From NCBI GenBank assembly GCA_943788645.1, contig CALSRC010000001.1, forward strand, positions 372,001-436,000: a stretch of DNA of 64,000 bases, read 5' to 3'. Numbering within the stretch: the stretch's first letter is position 1; every line of letters starts with the position of its first letter. The translations under genes were made by a program, and so were the position numbers. Under the pieces are notes generated by a model. The model had not been told where the DNA came from, searched no databases, and saw nothing but the letters and a program-made list of their open reading frames with translations. Below are positions 17,413 through 26,900 of this stretch, one piece after another. The stretch is from UA16 sp002292325 (GTDB lineage: Bacteria > Bacteroidota > Bacteroidia > Flavobacteriales_D > Sanyastnellaceae).

Positions 17413-18915
17413 ATGTCCTTGAAAGCTTCTTTGGGTTGGTTATTGGCAAAGTTGACTGCACGCTCTCAAGCCCGCAAGTCTGCAGACGCGGTGGCATATC
17501 AAGAAACATGTTTCAATGCGCTGATGGCGAAGGGTGCGCACACTGCATTTGGTGAAGACCACGGCTTGTGCCGTGGGATGTCAATGGCTGAATTTCAAGC
17601 TGCCGTGCCCGTGAGGGATTACGAGGGTTTGAAGGCCTATGTTGATCGAGCTGTCGCGGGTGAGCACCATGTGCTTTGGCCAGGTCAGCCACTGTATTTC
17701 TGTAAGACAAGCGGAACGACGAGTGGTGCCAAATTCATTCCTTTGACAACGGATTCGATGCCAAATCATCTCCGCTCTGCACGGAATGCGCTGTTGCAAT
17801 TCATCGCAAACTCCGGTCGAGCAGATTTCTTAGATGGAAAAATGATCTTTCTGCAGGGATCTCCAGAGCTCACAGAAACGAGTGGTGGAATTCCGATGGG
17901 ACGGCTCAGTGGAATTGTTGCACACCATGTGCCTGGGTATTTGCAAGCGAACAATTTGCCCTCTTACAGAGCCAATTGCCTTGAACCATGGGAAACCAAG
18001 ATTGATGCCATTGTAGAGGAAACCCGAAATGAAGATTTGCGGCTGATCAGCGGAATTCCCTCTTGGGTGCAGAATTATTTTGAGCGTCTGCTGGAAGTGA
18101 CAGGAGCGAATAACGTTCTTGAGGTATTTCCGAATTTCGAGTTATTTGTCTACGGTGGGGTAGCTTTTGAGCCATACCGCGAGCGATTCAAGACGCTGGT
18201 AGGGGGAGAGGTCCCAACAGTTGAGCTCTTTCCTGCGTCGGAAGGATTTTTTGCCTACCAAGACACGCTTGAATCGAGCGGTCTGAGATTGGGCATTGAC
18301 GAAGGTATTTTTTATGAGTTCATTCCATCAGAATCCTATTTTGAAGAGAATCCCCCTCGCCTCACGCTGGCGGAAGTGGAAATAGGGGTGAACTATGCAC
18401 TCATTGTTACTACGAATGCTGGTTTATGGGCATATGATGTAGGGGACACGGTGAAATTCACATCCAAGGACCCGTACCGACTGGTGGTCACAGGACGAAT
18501 CAAGCATTTTACCAGCGCGTTTGGCGAGCATGTCATTGCAGAGGAAGTGGAAGGTGCCATTCAAGATGCTATGGCTTCGCATGGTGGTGTGGTTTCGGAG
18601 TTTCATGTCGCACCGGAAGTCAGCCCATCCGAAGGCCTGCCTTACCATCATTGGTTCATTGAATTTGCGGAAACACCCGTGGACATGGAAGGATTTGAAC
18701 GAGCAGTGCACCACGGTGTGTCGGAGCGGAATCCGTATTACCGAGACTTGATTCAGGGATCTATTTTGCAACCGGCCAAGGTGACGTCCGTTTCTTCGGG
18801 ATCTTTTCATCGTGCGATGGCGAACTTGGGTAAATTGGGCGGACAAAACAAACCGCCCCGATTGGCGAACTCGCGGGATTTTGCAGCGATTTTATTGAAG
18901 GTACAGAAGACGTGA
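17413..18915 (+). CDS. GH3-family acyl-adenylating protein
   Basis: 500 residues, a full-length bacterial member of the GH3 family. Plant members are acyl-acid amido synthetases that adenylate a carboxylate such as auxin and join it to an amino acid. Visible are the phosphate loop CKTSGTTSGAKFIPLT (about 96-111), LISGIPSWV, YGGVAFEPY, ELFPASEGFFAYQD, and the hinge region YDVGDTVKFTSKDPYRLVVTGR. Bacterial GH3 proteins are widespread in Bacteroidota but their substrates are unknown. The stop overlaps the start of the uridine kinase gene (GTGA), so the two are translationally coupled. Confidence 0.9.
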   Translation: MSLKASLGWLLAKLTARSQARKSADAVAYQETCFNALMAKGAHTAFGEDHGLCRGMSMAEFQAAVPVRDYEGLKAYVDRAVAGEHHVLWPGQPLYFCKTSGTTSGAKFIPLTTDSMPNHLRSARNALLQFIANSGRADFLDGKMIFLQGSPELTETSGGIPMGRLSGIVAHHVPGYLQANNLPSYRANCLEPWETKIDAIVEETRNEDLRLISGIPSWVQNYFERLLEVTGANNVLEVFPNFELFVYGGVAFEPYRERFKTLVGGEVPTVELFPASEGFFAYQDTLESSGLRLGIDEGIFYEFIPSESYFEENPPRLTLAEVEIGVNYALIVTTNAGLWAYDVGDTVKFTSKDPYRLVVTGRIKHFTSAFGEHVIAEEVEGAIQDAMASHGGVVSEFHVAPEVSPSEGLPYHHWFIEFAETPVDMEGFERAVHHGVSERNPYYRDLIQGSILQPAKVTSVSSGSFHRAMANLGKLGGQNKPPRLANSRDFAAILLKVQKT

Positions 18916-19508
18916 AAATTTTAGCACTTATCGGAGGCAGTGGTTCAGGTAAATCCACGGTATTAAATGGGATCAGAGAGCATTTCGGTGCCCGTGCGGC
19001 AGTCCTTTCGCTGGACAATTATTACCGCCCCAAATCGGAACTTCCGGTGGATGAAAACGGATGGACAAACTTCGATCTTCCGGAGGTCATTGACCACGTG
19101 CAGATGATCCGGGACATCGATCAGTTGCGCAGCGGACAATCGATTGAACTCGATACATACACGTACAACAGGGATGTCATGAAGTCTGAAAAAGTCATCA
19201 TCGAGCCGTCGGAGTGGCTGGTGGTTGAGGGGTTGTTTGCCATGGCTTATCCAGAGATGAAGGAGCGGGTGGATGTTCTGGGGTACATTGATGCACCGGT
19301 TGAGGTGCGGCTGCAGCGGCGGATTGACCGAGACGGGTCCGATCGAGGGTACGCAGAGGATGAGGTCCGGTACCAATGGGAAAACCACGTCCGTCCTGCA
19401 GATATCGCCTACATTGAGCCGTGGAAACACCGGGCGGATGTTGTGGTCAACAACCACCATCAATGGGGGGATGGATTGCAGGAATTGATTGAAAAAATGG
19501 AAGAATAA
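18912..19508 (+). CDS. udk: Uridine kinase-like P-loop kinase
   Basis: 198 residues, similar to bacterial uridine/cytidine kinases that phosphorylate uridine to UMP for pyrimidine salvage. Walker A is GGSGSGKST (residues 8-16); then LSLDNYYRPKSELP, the NFDLPEVID block, DTYTYNRDVMKSEK, and the lid RRIDRDGSDRGY. The start is a GTG overlapping the GH3 stop. The tight overlap with an acyl-adenylase is unusual company for a salvage kinase, so a different phosphate acceptor remains possible. Confidence 0.88.
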   Translation: MKILALIGGSGSGKSTVLNGIREHFGARAAVLSLDNYYRPKSELPVDENGWTNFDLPEVIDHVQMIRDIDQLRSGQSIELDTYTYNRDVMKSEKVIIEPSEWLVVEGLFAMAYPEMKERVDVLGYIDAPVEVRLQRRIDRDGSDRGYAEDEVRYQWENHVRPADIAYIEPWKHRADVVVNNHHQWGDGLQELIEKMEE

Positions 19509-19522
19509 CGAACCCAATACCG

Positions 19523-19879
19523 ATGAAAAAAGCATTTACCCTGCCGAGTTGCAAGACCTGTGTTCGAATTTTTGAGGAGCTCAACCCCGCCGGGCAAGGA
19601 TGCGAGGTGGTGGACATCAAGGCCGAAGGTATTTCGGCTCTGGATCTCGACCAAATGAAAGCCCATGCAGGCTCTTACGAAGCCTTATTTTCGAGGCGGG
19701 CAATGAAATTTCGTTCCATGGGACTCGCTGATCAATCACTGACCGAAGCCGATTACCGGCGTTTAATTTTGGAAGAATATACGTTCTTGAAGCGGCCTGT
19801 ATTCTTATTTGATGACACAGTTTGCGCGGGTTCAGCCAAGGCATCTGTGGAAGCTGCGCGCCAAGCCCTCCAACGGTAA
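19523..19879 (+). CDS. ArsC/Spx-family thioredoxin-fold protein
   Basis: 118 residues with the ArsC fold. A CxxC pair (C10, C13 in PSCKTC) replaces the single catalytic cysteine of classic arsenate reductases, and the conserved RR-x-x-K/F-R-x-x-G segment is present as SRRAMKFRSMGL, with LKRPVFLFDD near the end. In Bacteroidota such proteins are annotated as arsenate reductase family; no arsenic genes are nearby, so a thiol-redox role is as likely. It starts 14 bases after udk and ends 13 bases before the permease gene, so it belongs to the same operon. Confidence 0.85.
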   Translation: MKKAFTLPSCKTCVRIFEELNPAGQGCEVVDIKAEGISALDLDQMKAHAGSYEALFSRRAMKFRSMGLADQSLTEADYRRLILEEYTFLKRPVFLFDDTVCAGSAKASVEAARQALQR

Positions 19880-19892
19880 CCTGAGCCTCGTC

Positions 19893-20813
19893 ATGGCACG
19901 TTTTCTGGCCCATCTGGCCCTATTGGTTGTAGCCCTCGTATACGGAGGGAATTACCTGGTGGCCAAAGGGTTGATGCCCAATTTGATTGGGCCGAGCGGG
20001 TTCATTGTGCTCCGCGTGCTCGGTGGCGGCGGATTGTTTTGGTTTGTACGGGCTGTCATCCGATACCAGCAAGGTACGTGGGAGCGCATTGAACGTGCTG
20101 ATTTTTTGCGGTTGCTCGCTTGCGGTACCGCAGGCGTTGCGGCCAATCAGCTGTTATTTTTCAATGGATTGAATGTGACCAGTCCCGTGAATGCATCCCT
20201 GATCATGACCGTCAACCCGGTATTGGTTTTGTTAATTTCGGCGGGCATGCTCGGCACGAAAATCACCGGCCGCAAGATGCTGGGGATCGCCATTGGCGGA
20301 GCAGGAGCCGTGGCACTGCTCATCCTTGGTGCGCAACAAACGAGTGTTCATGCCTCCTGGCAAGGTGACCTGATGGTGCTCATCAATGCCACGAGCTACG
20401 GGTTTTACCTCGTTTTGGTGAAGCCCTTGATGGCTAAATACAAACCACTGACGGTCATTTCGTGGGTGTTTTTGTTTGGAGCGTTGTGGGTATTGCCCAT
20501 TGGAGCCCAACAAGCTTGGGCGATTGATTGGGCGGCATTTGAGCCTCAGCATTGGCAGGGGCTGGCGTATGTAGTGCTGGCCACGACGTTCATGGTGTAT
20601 CTTCTCAACATATATGCGCTTCGGTACGTCCAACCGACGGTGGTGAGCATTTACATCTACTTACAGCCACTCTTAGCCACAGGGTTTTCGTGGTGGCTGA
20701 GCCAAAGCGGTGGAGTAGATTACACAACGGATTTGGGTTGGTGGACTGCGGCATGTGCTACAGCGATTTTTGCTGGTGTGGCCTTGGTCAGTTGGCCTTC
20801 GCGTAAAAAGTGA
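19893..20813 (+). CDS. EamA-family (DMT superfamily) transporter
   Basis: 306 residues, two EamA repeats with about ten hydrophobic helices (first repeat about 5-145, second about 160-300, with the GTxAxxxLxxxALRYVQPT pattern). It is an inner-membrane permease, probably for a metabolite such as an amino acid or purine; the substrate cannot be read from the sequence. The open frame extends 28 codons upstream into the ArsC-like gene, but the ATG at 19893 fits the first helix (ARFLAHLALLVVALVYGGNY). The stop overlaps a GTG in the haaO frame by four bases. Confidence 0.88.
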   Translation: MARFLAHLALLVVALVYGGNYLVAKGLMPNLIGPSGFIVLRVLGGGGLFWFVRAVIRYQQGTWERIERADFLRLLACGTAGVAANQLLFFNGLNVTSPVNASLIMTVNPVLVLLISAGMLGTKITGRKMLGIAIGGAGAVALLILGAQQTSVHASWQGDLMVLINATSYGFYLVLVKPLMAKYKPLTVISWVFLFGALWVLPIGAQQAWAIDWAAFEPQHWQGLAYVVLATTFMVYLLNIYALRYVQPTVVSIYIYLQPLLATGFSWWLSQSGGVDYTTDLGWWTAACATAIFAGVALVSWPSRKK

Positions 20814-20836
20814 GTGCAAATCCATCTGGGAATTTG

Positions 20837-20843
20837 TACTTTC
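20837..20843 (+). promoter_or_regulatory. -7-like box (TActTTC) five bases before haaO
   Basis: TActTTC followed by five bases and ATG. The same geometry (TActTTC, five bases, ATG) occurs before rimP at 33726. It suggests an internal, near-leaderless promoter inside an otherwise continuous gene string. The last box base is C rather than G, so confidence is modest. Confidence 0.35.
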
Positions 20844-20848
20844 ACCTC

Positions 20849-21382
20849 ATGCCAATCGCCAAGCCCTTCAATCTGACCCAATGGATCGAAGACCATCGGG
20901 ACTTGCTCAAGCCGCCTGTCGGCAATAAAAACTTGTACGTTGAAAGTGGAGACTACATTGTGATGATCGTCGCCGGTCCGAACGCGCGAAAGGACTATCA
21001 CTACAACGAAACAGAGGAGCTCTTTTATCAGCTTGAGGGGAACATTACCGTGCGAATTCAAGAGGATGGTCAGCCGGTAGATATGAAGTTGGGACCAGGC
21101 GACATGTACCTCCATCCTGCCAAAGTGCCGCACAGTCCCATGCGTGAAGCTGGCTCATTGGGGCTAGTCATCGAATGCAAGCGCTCAGGTACGGATGCAA
21201 AAGATGGGCTTCTTTGGTTTTGCGATGCCTGCAATCATCCGTTGCACGCGACCTACTTTAAGCTCGAGAACATCGAAAGAGACTTCTTGCCTCGTTTCCG
21301 GGAGTTTTATGGCAGCGAGGAGCACCGGACTTGCAACTCATGCGGAGTGGTGATGGAAACAGACCCTCGATTTGTAGACTGA
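20849..21382 (+). CDS. nbaC: 3-hydroxyanthranilate 3,4-dioxygenase
   Basis: 177-residue cupin that opens the ring of 3-hydroxyanthranilate with O2, the step after kynureninase in kynurenine catabolism and in NAD synthesis by that route. The iron ligands H51, E57 and H95 and the C-terminal rubredoxin-like pairs C125/C128 and C162/C165 fall where they are in characterised bacterial enzymes. An upstream GTG (20810) overlaps the permease stop, but the family start is PIAKPFNLTQWIEDH, so I use the ATG at 20849. Confidence 0.96.
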   Translation: MPIAKPFNLTQWIEDHRDLLKPPVGNKNLYVESGDYIVMIVAGPNARKDYHYNETEELFYQLEGNITVRIQEDGQPVDMKLGPGDMYLHPAKVPHSPMREAGSLGLVIECKRSGTDAKDGLLWFCDACNHPLHATYFKLENIERDFLPRFREFYGSEEHRTCNSCGVVMETDPRFVD

Positions 21383-21499
21383 GTCGGAGATTTTCTGACA
21401 CGAGCAACCTATTGAGAGGTATAAAGGTTTTCTTGATGCCTTTAAATCTATGCGTATTGCTTTTGCTTGTTAAGCTACACAAGTCCCAATTTACCTTCA

Positions 21500-23767
21500 A
21501 TGAAATACATTCTTCACACGACTGCTGCAGTTCTGTTTACCCTGCTGGCCATTGCGCCATTGCAAGCTCAGGAGTGTTCCAATGTTGAGTTTTTTATAAT
21601 CAATCAGGCGGGTGAGAATTGGCCCGTCCTGAATGTTGACTATTTAATTTCGAATGCCAACGGCATGCCCACCGCCAATGGCACATGGGAAGTCACCTCC
21701 AATGGAACAGGTGCTGAGTTTTGTCTCGTGCCAGGCTGCTATTCTTTGGAGATTAGCGGTGATGCGGTCAATCCAGAAACGGTAAGTATAGAGCTGTTCC
21801 AGTCGGATTTCATTCAAGTCCTGACATGGAATGCTGTTGAGGAAGGTGCGTGGCTGGCTGAATTTTGTGTGGAACAGCCCCAGGAATTCAATTGCCCAGA
21901 GAGCATAGACTATGCAGCCGGTGAAGGATGTGCATGGGCTTTTGAAATCGGAAGTTTTCAGGAGGGAGAGTCCGTAGAATGGAGTTTTGGTGATGGGAGC
22001 GAAGGGGCAGTTGGAGGTCATTTTATCCAGCACGTATTTCCAGGAGCAGGAAGCTATGTCGTCACGGCTTTTTTCACCTCGTTCGATTGTCCCATGGGGG
22101 CTTTTTTGACCACCACCATCGAAGTAGAAAGCTGTGGCGAGGAAGAATGCACGTTGGAAATGGATGTGGCGAGCGCGGACGGCATGTGGTATACATTTTC
22201 GATTCCTGAGCAACCCGAAGGAGCCATCATCGAATGGTACGTCGATGGCCAGGTGGTTCCGCCCACCAGTGACAACGGCTTGACCTTCGAGGCAGGGTTT
22301 GATTTCAATCCGTATTGGAGCGTTTGCGTAGCGGTCTTTACGGAAGCCTGCCCTGAAGGGATGGAGGCTTGCTTTACCAACATGGAAAGCAGTGATTGTC
22401 CAGATCCGGAGATGATGGAGTTGGAATACATGGGAGGGTGTTATGCCCTGTTCTGGCTGAACGACCCAAACATTTGGGAGATTGGATGGTCGGTAAACGG
22501 AGTGTTGATTGAATGGGCCACAGGGATGTATTTTGATTATACATTCCCCAGCAATGGCGACTACATCGTGACGGCGGAGTTTTATTCTGCAACCTGTCAA
22601 GGGGAGCTTTACGAATGGGAAATCAACATTGAAGGATGCGATGGAGAAGCGTGCCCATTGAATTTGGTTTGGGATGAAATCGAGTGCGATCAGTTTTTCG
22701 TTGAAGCGTTGAACCAGCCCGAAGATGCGGTCCTTTTCTGGACATTGGACGGAGAGCCATACGATTACGGCTATGCTGAAATGATGTTCAGCTTTGAAGC
22801 AGATGGATGCCACACATTCGGGGTAGGATACGAAACGCCATCTTGCCCCATGGGTGCTTTTGAGGAAGTGGAGATTTGTTCAGATTGTACGGAGATAGAC
22901 TGCGAAGTGAGCATCGACTATGAAGAATTGGCTGATGGGATTTACCTGTTCTCGGCGATCACGTCCAATGGTGAATTGTTCGAGGGTGAAGTGAACTGGT
23001 GGACCGGTGGATCCAATGTGGGAGAAAGCAATCCGTTTGCGTGGACATGGGATGTGGAAGAACCCATGAATGTAGGGATGTGCTTAGGTTACAGCAGCTG
23101 GGATGCGGGCGGGCAAGATTGCCCGGGGGGTGAGACGTGTACGGAGCTTGAAACTTCCGAAATGGGGTGTGAAGAAATCCAATTGGTGCTGAACGGTGAA
23201 TGGACGGCTGAGGTTGATTGGGCCTTCGAATTGGGGTTTGATGCGGTCATTGACGGATTCGAAATTGCCGGTTGGTCGTTCGACTCCGATTGGTCTGCAG
23301 ACGGCGTGATTTCGGACACCCTCAACCTCTGTGTACCACCCGCTTGTTTCGACGTATTTTGGGGATGGGATGCAGCGGCTGTAGATGTGGAATCTTTGCT
23401 CCTTACAGTGCTTCTTGATGGGATGAACCCCATCGTGTTGTTCGACTGGTTCGAGCCCTATGCAGATGTCGACTTTGGCTTGTCGCCTGATTGTTTTGAA
23501 GCAGTGTCTCTGACAGAAATCCCGCATCAGAGGGCTCACGTTTGGCCCAATCCAGCGGGAGAGTCCATTCAGTGGACCCTTCCTCATTCTGATCAACCGC
23601 TCCAGCTCACCGTGCATTCCCTGGATGGCCGGAGGCTTTATACGGATCAATTATTTGGTCGTTGGGGTCGATTGGATGTCACGGATTGGTCCGATGGATG
23701 GTATGTTCTTTCTTGGGAAACTTCCGGGCACGCTCCGATGATCCATAAAATCTTTGTTGTGCATTGA
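21500..23767 (+). CDS. Large acidic Cys-rich T9SS type A secreted protein with PKD-like repeats
   Basis: 755 residues from the ATG at 21500. The signal peptide (MKYILHTTAAVLFTLLAIAPLQAQ) is followed by a repeated Ig/PKD-like pattern: VEWSFGDGSEG near residue 164, then related units around residues 240, 345 and 430, each containing conserved cysteines (CP-x-x-M/E motifs). A C-terminal type A sorting domain ends the protein (VWPNPAGESIQW, VHSLDGRRLY, GWYVLSW). It is very rich in Glu, Asp and Trp. T9SS would export it; the repeats suggest a disulfide-stabilised surface fibre or adhesin, but no function is known. Confidence 0.85.
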   Translation: MKYILHTTAAVLFTLLAIAPLQAQECSNVEFFIINQAGENWPVLNVDYLISNANGMPTANGTWEVTSNGTGAEFCLVPGCYSLEISGDAVNPETVSIELFQSDFIQVLTWNAVEEGAWLAEFCVEQPQEFNCPESIDYAAGEGCAWAFEIGSFQEGESVEWSFGDGSEGAVGGHFIQHVFPGAGSYVVTAFFTSFDCPMGAFLTTTIEVESCGEEECTLEMDVASADGMWYTFSIPEQPEGAIIEWYVDGQVVPPTSDNGLTFEAGFDFNPYWSVCVAVFTEACPEGMEACFTNMESSDCPDPEMMELEYMGGCYALFWLNDPNIWEIGWSVNGVLIEWATGMYFDYTFPSNGDYIVTAEFYSATCQGELYEWEINIEGCDGEACPLNLVWDEIECDQFFVEALNQPEDAVLFWTLDGEPYDYGYAEMMFSFEADGCHTFGVGYETPSCPMGAFEEVEICSDCTEIDCEVSIDYEELADGIYLFSAITSNGELFEGEVNWWTGGSNVGESNPFAWTWDVEEPMNVGMCLGYSSWDAGGQDCPGGETCTELETSEMGCEEIQLVLNGEWTAEVDWAFELGFDAVIDGFEIAGWSFDSDWSADGVISDTLNLCVPPACFDVFWGWDAAAVDVESLLLTVLLDGMNPIVLFDWFEPYADVDFGLSPDCFEAVSLTEIPHQRAHVWPNPAGESIQWTLPHSDQPLQLTVHSLDGRRLYTDQLFGRWGRLDVTDWSDGWYVLSWETSGHAPMIHKIFVVH

Positions 23768-23861
23768 TTGCTCTGGACATCTGTCTTTTACGTCAATAAC
23801 CCGGTGGAAAAGCAGCTGCCAACAGCTCTGAAACGGATGCGTTCTGTGGTTTGTCATGCCT

Positions 23862-23870
23862 TAACTTCGC
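23862..23870 (+). promoter_or_regulatory. -7 promoter box (TAacTTCGC) before the DUF2723 gene
   Basis: TAnnTTYG box 34 bases before the ATG at 23904, in the 136-base gap after the secreted protein gene. Confidence 0.45.
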
Positions 23871-23903
23871 GGACGCAGCCCCCTAAGGATTGCATCTATA
23901 AGA

Positions 23904-26900
23904 ATGACGTATCAAAAATTAAACAACGGAGTTGGATGGTCTGTGTGGGCACTAGCGACCGTTGTATTTCTATCGACGATCGAACCAACCGCCAGTTTTT
24001 GGGATTGCGGTGAATTTATAGCGTCCGCTTATAAACTCGAAGTGGGTCACCCTCCTGGAGCACCGTTCTTCATGCTCTTGGCGCGGCTCCTGATGATCTT
24101 CAGTACACCAGAAACAGCTGCAGTATTTGCCAATGCTTTATCTGCATTAAGTAGCTCGTTTACGATTCTGTTTTTGTTTTGGAGTGTTACTCACCTGTCC
24201 AAAAAACTGATACAGCGCGAGTCGGATTCGTTGACTAAGGCAGAAATGTGGGCTGTATTCGGATCAGGTGCCGTGGGCGCTTTGGCATATACGTTCAGCG
24301 ATAGCTTTTGGTTTTCGGCGGTAGAAGGAGAGGTGTACGCACTGTCTTCGTTGTTTACGGCATTGGTGTTTTGGGTAATTCTGAAGTGGGAAAATGTCGC
24401 GGACCAGCCGGGGCACTTGCGTTGGATTTTGATTATTGCCTACTTGATGGGATTATCCATTGGGGTTCACCTATTGAATTTGCTGGCGATTCCGGCCATT
24501 GCACTGGTGTATTATTTTAAGAAATATCCTTTCACCTGGAAAGGATTGGTGGTGACAGCACTGGTGGCTGTAGCCTTGCTTTTGTTTGTGCAAGAGGGAC
24601 TGATCAAAGGCGTTGTGAATTTAGCGGGTCGCTTTGAATTGACGTTTGTGAATGACTTTGGGATGGGCTTTAACTCCGGGGTCTTGGTCTATGCCTTGGT
24701 GCTTGTTGCCTTTTTGACAGCTGCGATTTGGTTCACTCACCGCAAGGGCTGGTGGGCAGTAAATACGCTTGTGCTGGGCATGACAATGGTGTTGATTGGA
24801 TACTCAACGTTTGCTGTAATTGTCATTCGAAGTGCGGCAAACCCTCCGATGGATGAGAACAATCCTGAAGACCTCTTTTCATTGCTTTCGTATCTGAACC
24901 GCGAGCAATACGGTGATCGACCGCTTGCTTCGGGCCAATATTGGGGCAGTCCACTTGATCAGTCAAAATCCTATTCAGATGGAACTCCACGCTTTGTGAA
25001 GAGTTTCAGCATCATTGAGGATAAAGGCAGGGAAGTTCGGGTCAAGTCCTTCAGGACCGAAGGTGGTGCGCAGTCTTGGATGGAAGAAAATGGAACCAAG
25101 CGGATGAGAATTCAAGAGGAGTATGTCGATAGTGGCGAGAAGCGCGGCAGTAAAGCCAATTATGACCCACGATTTACGATGCTTTTTCCGCGCATGTACT
25201 CGGGCACTTCCAATCACATTCAAGCGTACAAAAGCTGGAGTAACTACAAAGGCTACAATGAATCCACCGGCTTTCAAAGCCCGATGTCAGATGAGTTGAT
25301 GGGCCGTTCAGCCTTCGAACAACATGTAGCGGAGGTTTACCTGAGCGGATCCATGTCACAGCAGGATTTGACACGTGCAATGAACGGTTTGTTTCGTTTG
25401 TATAACCGAAGATTCGAAGAGAATTTTGAAGTGGCGTCTGCCAATGAAGTATTGGTTCGAGATCCGCAAACGGGGAATATGCAGCGTGCACCATTGGATT
25501 CGCCAGGCATGGCAACAACGTTGGCCCAAGTGCTTGTGGATGATCTCGCTTCCGGGTTGACTCGAGGCAAAGATTATGTCCAACGATTGGAGAGTCAAAA
25601 GAATCAAATCGAATCAGAAATGCGCAGGGCTTTGCGTCGGGCAAATCAAACCGGATCGCAAGATGACGCCAGAGCGGCTCGTCAACTGCAAGGAATGTTG
25701 GATCGTGTTGAAACTGACTTGAAGCCGAGCATGGGTGAAAACCTTCGTTTTTTCAGGGATTATCAAATAGGCTGGATGTATTTCCGCTACTTCCTTTGGA
25801 ATTTTGCGGGTCGCCAGGATGACTTCCAAGGCCACGGTGATTTCTTGGACGGCAACTGGCTGAGTGGTGTGAGCGCGATCGACGCTGAACGGTTAGGGAA
25901 TCAAGACCGGTTATCGGAGGTTCAAAAAGACAACAGAGGTTTCAATCGATTTTATTACTTGCCCCTGCTGCTCGGTATTATTGGATTGCTCTTTCAGGCA
26001 TTCAGAGATCCGCAACAATTTTTGGTGGTTGCGGCGCTGTTTATTTTGACGGGACTGGCCATTGTGGTTTACTTAAACCAATATCCTTTCCAGCCGAGGG
26101 AAAGGGATTATGCTTTTGTAGGTTCATTTTATGCTTATGCGATGTGGATTGGATTGGGGGTTTGTGCACTGTTTGAATTTGCCCGAAGCATGACGATCAA
26201 AACGGCGGCTCAGATCGTTGGTTCGGCTGCTGCTGCAGGCGTGGTCCTTTATGCGATGGAATTGGCATCGGGTGGCAATCACGCAATGAGTTATAGCATT
26301 TTGTTCATGGCTGCTATTACTGGAGGGCTGATTGGCCTAGCACTGACCTTGCAAAAAACGGGAATGCAGGAGGCCTCGAGAGCGCAAGTCATGCTGGTGC
26401 TTTCTTTGTGCGTTCCTGCTCTCATGGCGAGCGAAGGCTGGGATGATCACAGCAGAGCGAGACGGCACACAGGGGTTGATTTCGCCAAAAATTATTTGGA
26501 CTCTTTGGAACCCAACGCCATTTTATTCACCAACGGCGATAACGACACTTTCCCGCTTTGGTATGTGCAGGAAGTTGAAGGGTATCGAACAGATGTTCGG
26601 ATTTGCAATTTGAGTTTGCTGAATACGGACTGGTACATCGACCAAATGAAGAGACAAGCGTATGAAAGTTCACCACTTCCAATTGCCATGAGCGAGGAGA
26701 GTTACCGCCAAGGAACGCGGGATTTGGTGGTTTTGGATAACCCAAGAGATCCGAACAATCCCTACATCGATTTGGCCGATGCCCTCGAATACGCTCTAGA
26801 TGATAAGAACATGCGTGAGTTTGGTGGAGGGAAGAAATATGCGGTGATTCCATCAAATAGCTTTCGAATTCCAGTTGACAGCGCGCAGTTGGTGAAATTT

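Noticed and set aside
21418..21450. Hairpin TAAAGG...CCTTTA after the dioxygenase gene as a terminator
   Set aside because: Only a six-base AT-rich stem and no following T-run.
21644..22813. 389-residue minus-strand frame inside the Cys-rich T9SS gene
   Set aside because: Antisense shadow; the plus strand has a signal peptide, repeats and a sorting domain.
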